A stretch of DNA of 37,120 nucleotides from Clostridia bacterium (lineage in GTDB: Bacteria > Bacillota > Clostridia > Acetivibrionales > STF1-152). Location of the stretch: contig JANQLN010000087.1 of NCBI GenBank assembly GCA_028280575.1, forward strand, positions 1 through 37,120. The letters are read 5' to 3'. The notes below the pieces were generated by a model that saw only the letters and a list, made by a program, of their open reading frames with translations, did not search any database and was not told the origin of the DNA. This document shows positions 33,828-37,120 of the stretch, piece by piece. The position numbers and the translations under genes are program-made. Numbering within the stretch: the stretch's first letter is position 1; every line of letters begins with the position of its first letter.

Positions 33828-33938
33828 ACCTAACTCTCATCCTTTCTTTAATAAAATTCCAATTCAATAACTTTAAGGAGAACTATTATGTCTCTAAGCA
33901 GCAGATATTTAAAATGGTATATTAAGCCTGCTCCCTCT

Positions 33939-34940
33939 TTAACACCGCTTTTCCTTAAGGTATTTGATGTTTGCCTGCTTAGCTCTTTCCCTTCTTGCAC
34001 GCCACGCAGAAACATGCCCCATATTGGAAGAGATGCATAAGAGCACCAAAAGGAACAATCCTGTTGTAATATTACGTATTGTCGTCGAAAGGCCAAGTGA
34101 AACCAACCCTGCTGTCAGCATTTTCATTGTAAATGCTCCAATAACAATACCTATGGCCATATTGCAATAACGAGACAGGAAAATAGCTATAAAAAATCCC
34201 ATCATAGCGTCAAACACCATCGTAACTGAAGACATTGACGCGCCCACTTGAATCTTGCCCTTTGATGAAATATATATCACCGCAGCCATCCCCAAAAAGA
34301 CTCCTCCAAGTACAAAGGAAAAGAATTTTATTTTGGAAGGGTTCAGACCCAGGTTTTTAGCAAGAATAGAATTTTTGCCATATGCCCGCACATTATGACC
34401 AAATGTTGTATAGTTAAATATTATATAGAATATTGCAAACATCACCCCAAGGATAATAAAGCAATAAGGACTCCTGGCTAATTTTGTCAGCTTTCCGCTT
34501 ATAAAAGCACCTGCACCGTCATATACCAGATAGGGTAAGGTTTCGTAAACCAAAACAAGCCCTATGGTAAAAACCATGCTTGGAACTTTCAATATATTAT
34601 ATAAAAGCCCGGTCAAAGTAGTCATTAAAACTGCTGTCAGCACGCAGAAAATAATTAACCCAAAAAGATCCAGCCCGGTTGCTCTTGCCAGATTACCTCC
34701 GATAATGGAAGCAAAGACTACAACTGCACCTGCAGAAAAATCCCACATTCCCATTACCATATTGCAGGTTATTCCAAGCGCCAATAATGCTGATATTACA
34801 GCCTGGCGCGCAATAAGTGTCATTCCCAGCCAGGTCCCAAACCTCCCTCTGCTAAGCAGAGCAAAAACAATATAGACAAGAAGCGGAACAAGAAGCGTTT
34901 TGAATATTCTGCCGGAATATGATTCTATTGTTTTGATCAT
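33939..34940 (-). CDS. ABC sugar transporter permease (RbsC-like)
   Basis: A 333-residue membrane permease of the ribose/autoinducer-2 type with about eight to ten helices. The family signature GANVLALGI-type region appears as ISALLALGITCNMVMGMWDF and SAGAVVVFASIIGGNLA, and the EAA-like NLGLNPSKIKFFSFVLGG is present. I start at ATG 34940, just after AAAAGGTGG; a longer frame from 34988 would run through a 13-bp hairpin. It follows the binding-protein gene in the same operon and probably pairs with the other permease at the right edge as a heterodimer. The C-terminus (RRERAKQANIKYLKEKRC) is long and basic. Confidence 0.88.
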   Translation of the reverse strand: MIKTIESYSGRIFKTLLVPLLVYIVFALLSRGRFGTWLGMTLIARQAVISALLALGITCNMVMGMWDFSAGAVVVFASIIGGNLARATGLDLFGLIIFCVLTAVLMTTLTGLLYNILKVPSMVFTIGLVLVYETLPYLVYDGAGAFISGKLTKLARSPYCFIILGVMFAIFYIIFNYTTFGHNVRAYGKNSILAKNLGLNPSKIKFFSFVLGGVFLGMAAVIYISSKGKIQVGASMSSVTMVFDAMMGFFIAIFLSRYCNMAIGIVIGAFTMKMLTAGLVSLGLSTTIRNITTGLFLLVLLCISSNMGHVSAWRARRERAKQANIKYLKEKRC

Positions 34941-34959
34941 AACAAACCACCTTTTGGAA

Positions 34960-34996
34960 GCAGCCGGATGTTTTTTATGCAAGAACATCCGGCTGC
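34960..34996 (-). promoter_or_regulatory. Intercistronic hairpin between binding-protein and permease genes
   Basis: GCAGCCGGATGTT pairs perfectly with AACATCCGGCTGC around an 11-base loop. No U-run follows on the minus strand, so it is more likely an mRNA-stabilising or partial-termination hairpin that raises the binding protein above the permease, as is common for such operons. Confidence 0.6.
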
Positions 34997-35031
34997 GAAG
35001 TTGTATAATATACTAAAGAACAAACATGTTA

Positions 35032-36198
35032 CTAATCTATCAAGCTGCCATGCCTTGCAATAATGTCTTCCAGGCTGTATGAGTCTGCCCATTCCCGGTA
35101 CAAGGACTCGGTTGAATCCGGATTATACTCTTTCACCAGTTGTTTGAGCTCATCACCGGTATAAGGAGGTATTTCACCTTCTACATATTTGGAAAAATTC
35201 TTGAATTCTTCCGCACTGTTAATTTCCAGGAAAGGTCTATATAATGTTTTAGTTGGATCGGAAATTATTTTATCACCATTTAGTGCATTGTAAAGCAAAG
35301 TAAAACCAACACCAACTGTAGGGAAATGCCCGCCCCTTATGGAGGCCAGCTGTCCATTTTCAAAACGCTCCAGCGTGCCTTCTCCTATACCGGCGGTTGA
35401 AAGCTTAACGCCGCGCTCAGATAGCCCCTCAGTTTCCATTACCTGATAAACAGTTTCAGTCGATCCGGCAGCACCACCAGTTAGAATGATCCCGTCTATT
35501 TCAGGATATGTTACGGCAAAGTTCTGGAGTGCTTCTCCATATTCATCGCCGCGGTAATTGCTTAAAAGTACCATGTCCGGATGCTCTTTTACAAAAGCTT
35601 CTATGCCGCGTACTCGATTATCGTGATTTGCTATTCCAGGTGCGGGCGCAAGATACACAATATTACGTGAACCGATGTCATACAGGGATTCAGCCTCAGA
35701 ATATCCGCATTTGTAGTCATCCTCTGTTATCATGCCAACAAAATATTTGCTGTTTTTTATGATTTCAAGAGTACTTTCATCTATCACCTCATTTTGAGTT
35801 TGCATAAAGTAAACTCCAGCTTTTTCGCATGCATCAATCATACCTGCATACGCAAAAACACTGATAATGCCGTCGCAGCCTGACTGTATGAGGTTTTCTG
35901 TTGCAGCCACCAGTGCATCCGCATTAAAAGCTTCTGCAAATACCAGCTCACAATTAAACACTTCTCCCACGTACTCCAAATATTTCTTAACCGAAGCACC
36001 GGTGGGGTCTGTATATCCCCAATACAGTATCCCTATTTTGTACCTGGCTTCCTTATCCTCATTTTCCGGAGCTGTCCCGGGCGATCCGGTTTTTTCCGTT
36101 TGGGTTTTTGATGCCCCGTCATCAGGCGATTTAGAACATCCGGCAAATGAAAACAGACAGATACATAAAGCCATAAGTAATGCAAATAGTTTTTTCAT
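35032..36198 (-). CDS. Sugar ABC transporter substrate-binding lipoprotein
   Basis: A 388-residue extracellular lipoprotein with signal peptide and lipobox (SFAGC, C21), then a low-complexity linker rich in T/E/P (about 25-50). A periplasmic-binding-protein fold of the ribose/galactose type follows: YKIGILYWGYTDPTGASVKK, the YLAPAPGIANHDNRVRGIEA hinge region, and DGIILTGGAAGSTE. ATG 36198 follows AAAGGAG. It lies between two permease genes of one operon. The ligand is unknown; the sulfatase downstream hints at a sulfated or acidic sugar, which is inference. Confidence 0.9.
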   Translation of the reverse strand: MKKLFALLMALCICLFSFAGCSKSPDDGASKTQTEKTGSPGTAPENEDKEARYKIGILYWGYTDPTGASVKKYLEYVGEVFNCELVFAEAFNADALVAATENLIQSGCDGIISVFAYAGMIDACEKAGVYFMQTQNEVIDESTLEIIKNSKYFVGMITEDDYKCGYSEAESLYDIGSRNIVYLAPAPGIANHDNRVRGIEAFVKEHPDMVLLSNYRGDEYGEALQNFAVTYPEIDGIILTGGAAGSTETVYQVMETEGLSERGVKLSTAGIGEGTLERFENGQLASIRGGHFPTVGVGFTLLYNALNGDKIISDPTKTLYRPFLEINSAEEFKNFSKYVEGEIPPYTGDELKQLVKEYNPDSTESLYREWADSYSLEDIIARHGSLID

Positions 36199-36226
36199 GA
36201 TTTTAACTCCTTTTTTTTATTATTAT

Positions 36227-37120
36227 TTAATTTACAATTTCACCCTTTTTCCTTACGTAAGAAATTCCTACAATCATAATGAACATTACTCCTTTTATTC
36301 CATAAATAATGCTCGGGTCAAGTCCGATAAGCGTCAACCCATTGGTGAGAACTGCAACTGTTACCGCGCCAATAATAGCTGAGCGGATTTTCGCTCTGGC
36401 ACCACCCTTAATTGGAAATCCGCCCAGAACTATAGCAGTCATTGCATCAAATTCCATACCTACTCCGGTAGTCGCAGTTACATTGCCAACACGCGCCAGG
36501 GAAAACATGGACACAATACCGATGGCAATACCCAGGATAATATATGCCCCCCATATATACCGGGATGTTTTTACTCCGCTGTGATAAGACATGGTTTTGT
36601 TCCCGCCGATAGATTTCAAGCTTTTACCTACCGCAGTGTATTCATACAAAACATAACCGGCTGCAATAACTATAATTAATACGAATAATTTAAGCACCCC
36701 ATTATTCAACCCGTTGTATTTGTTATAATCTATATACATATCATTTTCACTCACCAGTGTTGTCAATATGCCGCTGCATATATACCTTACACATAGAGAA
36801 GCTACAAATACCGGCACTCTGGCAACAATATGCACCGTACTGGTAATGAATGTAAATGCCATCGCAATCAATATGGCTATAATAAAGCCCGAAAATCCAG
36901 GCATCTTATCCATATTCCAGACCATTGCACCTATATAGGAAGACACACCCAGAACCGAACCAATTGACATATCCATGCCCCCGTGTGCAAAGACAAAACT
37001 GATACCGACAGCAATTATTATAACATTAAAGCACTGGTTTACAAGATTTGTCATATTACTTATGCTTGCAAACCGTCCGTTTGTGGTAAAAGAGAATACC
37101 AAAGTGATAAAAATGAGTCC
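36227..37120 (-). CDS. ABC sugar transporter permease, partial (N-terminus outside window)
   Basis: At least 297 residues of an RbsC-like permease. The frame remains open to the last base of the window (first visible codons encode GLIFITLVFSF), so the true start and first helix lie beyond the edge. The family landmark FAHGGMDMSIGSVLGVSSYIG is intact, and the C-terminus ends GISYVRKKGEIVN. It is the second permease type in this operon; an ATP-binding gene has not been seen and should lie upstream, to the right. It lies 28 bases before the binding-protein gene. Confidence 0.88.
   Translation of the reverse strand, partial: GLIFITLVFSFTTNGRFASISNMTNLVNQCFNVIIIAVGISFVFAHGGMDMSIGSVLGVSSYIGAMVWNMDKMPGFSGFIIAILIAMAFTFITSTVHIVARVPVFVASLCVRYICSGILTTLVSENDMYIDYNKYNGLNNGVLKLFVLIIVIAAGYVLYEYTAVGKSLKSIGGNKTMSYHSGVKTSRYIWGAYIILGIAIGIVSMFSLARVGNVTATTGVGMEFDAMTAIVLGGFPIKGGARAKIRSAIIGAVTVAVLTNGLTLIGLDPSIIYGIKGVMFIMIVGISYVRKKGEIVN

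Overview
The window looks like part of the chromosome of an anaerobic, low-GC Clostridia species, saccharolytic and Ruminiclostridium/Clostridium-like. This rests on strong AGGAGG ribosome binding sites, AT-rich spacers, a Clostridium pasteurianum-type nif order (nifH-I1-I2-D-K-E-N-B-modA-modB-nifV omega-nifV alpha), a long NifD with a short NifK, split homocitrate synthase genes, and a clostridial-type set of regulators and sugar genes. Family comparisons come from memory of the protein families; no search was run.

Layout. 1-99: left-edge repeat, probably the 5' end of an insertion sequence. 225-1747: a TetR regulator facing a cation-diffusion exporter, which is preceded by a convincing NiCo (czcD)-type riboswitch with its own terminator. 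2017-4289: two Gfo/Idh/MocA dehydrogenases on the minus strand. 4290-4810: a control region with a near-consensus, extended -10 promoter and a leader RNA holding an ANTAR-like hexaloop hairpin and a strong terminator. 4811-16639: the nitrogenase cluster on the plus strand. It encodes the Fe protein, the two PII-like NifI switches, the MoFe subunits, the NifEN scaffold, the NifB radical-SAM enzyme, two molybdate-transport components and a two-gene homocitrate synthase.

16882-18630 encodes the most unusual protein: a chemoreceptor signalling domain fused to the C-terminal half of a GT4 (GT-B) glycosyltransferase. 18711-22436 (minus strand) is a translationally coupled operon of an ECF sigma factor, a small membrane protein, an ABC ATPase and two membrane proteins, with an ECF-type promoter in front of the sigma gene. 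22512-28240 is a region of sugar and small-molecule enzymes (URO-D family protein, sugar-phosphate isomerase family protein, FAD-dependent oxidoreductase, AraC regulator) mixed with gene remnants. A 26-bp motif is shared by two of its promoters. 28563-32100 holds a DtxR-type regulator, a cupin, and an ABC exporter divergent from a TetR regulator. 32358-37120 (minus strand) is an ABC sugar-uptake operon (permease, lipoprotein, permease) followed by a sulfatase; it runs off the right edge.

How it fits together. The nif genes supply nearly all the dedicated parts of a Mo nitrogenase. Molybdate capture (ModA) and permeation (ModB) are in the operon but the ModC ATPase is not seen. Control seems layered: a strong sigma-A promoter, possible antitermination in the leader, and NifI1/NifI2 acting on the enzyme. 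The flanks are accessory in character, with three copies of one repeat family (two 98/99 identical and in direct orientation 26.5 kb apart around the nif region), two different long foldback elements, and two clear pseudogenes.
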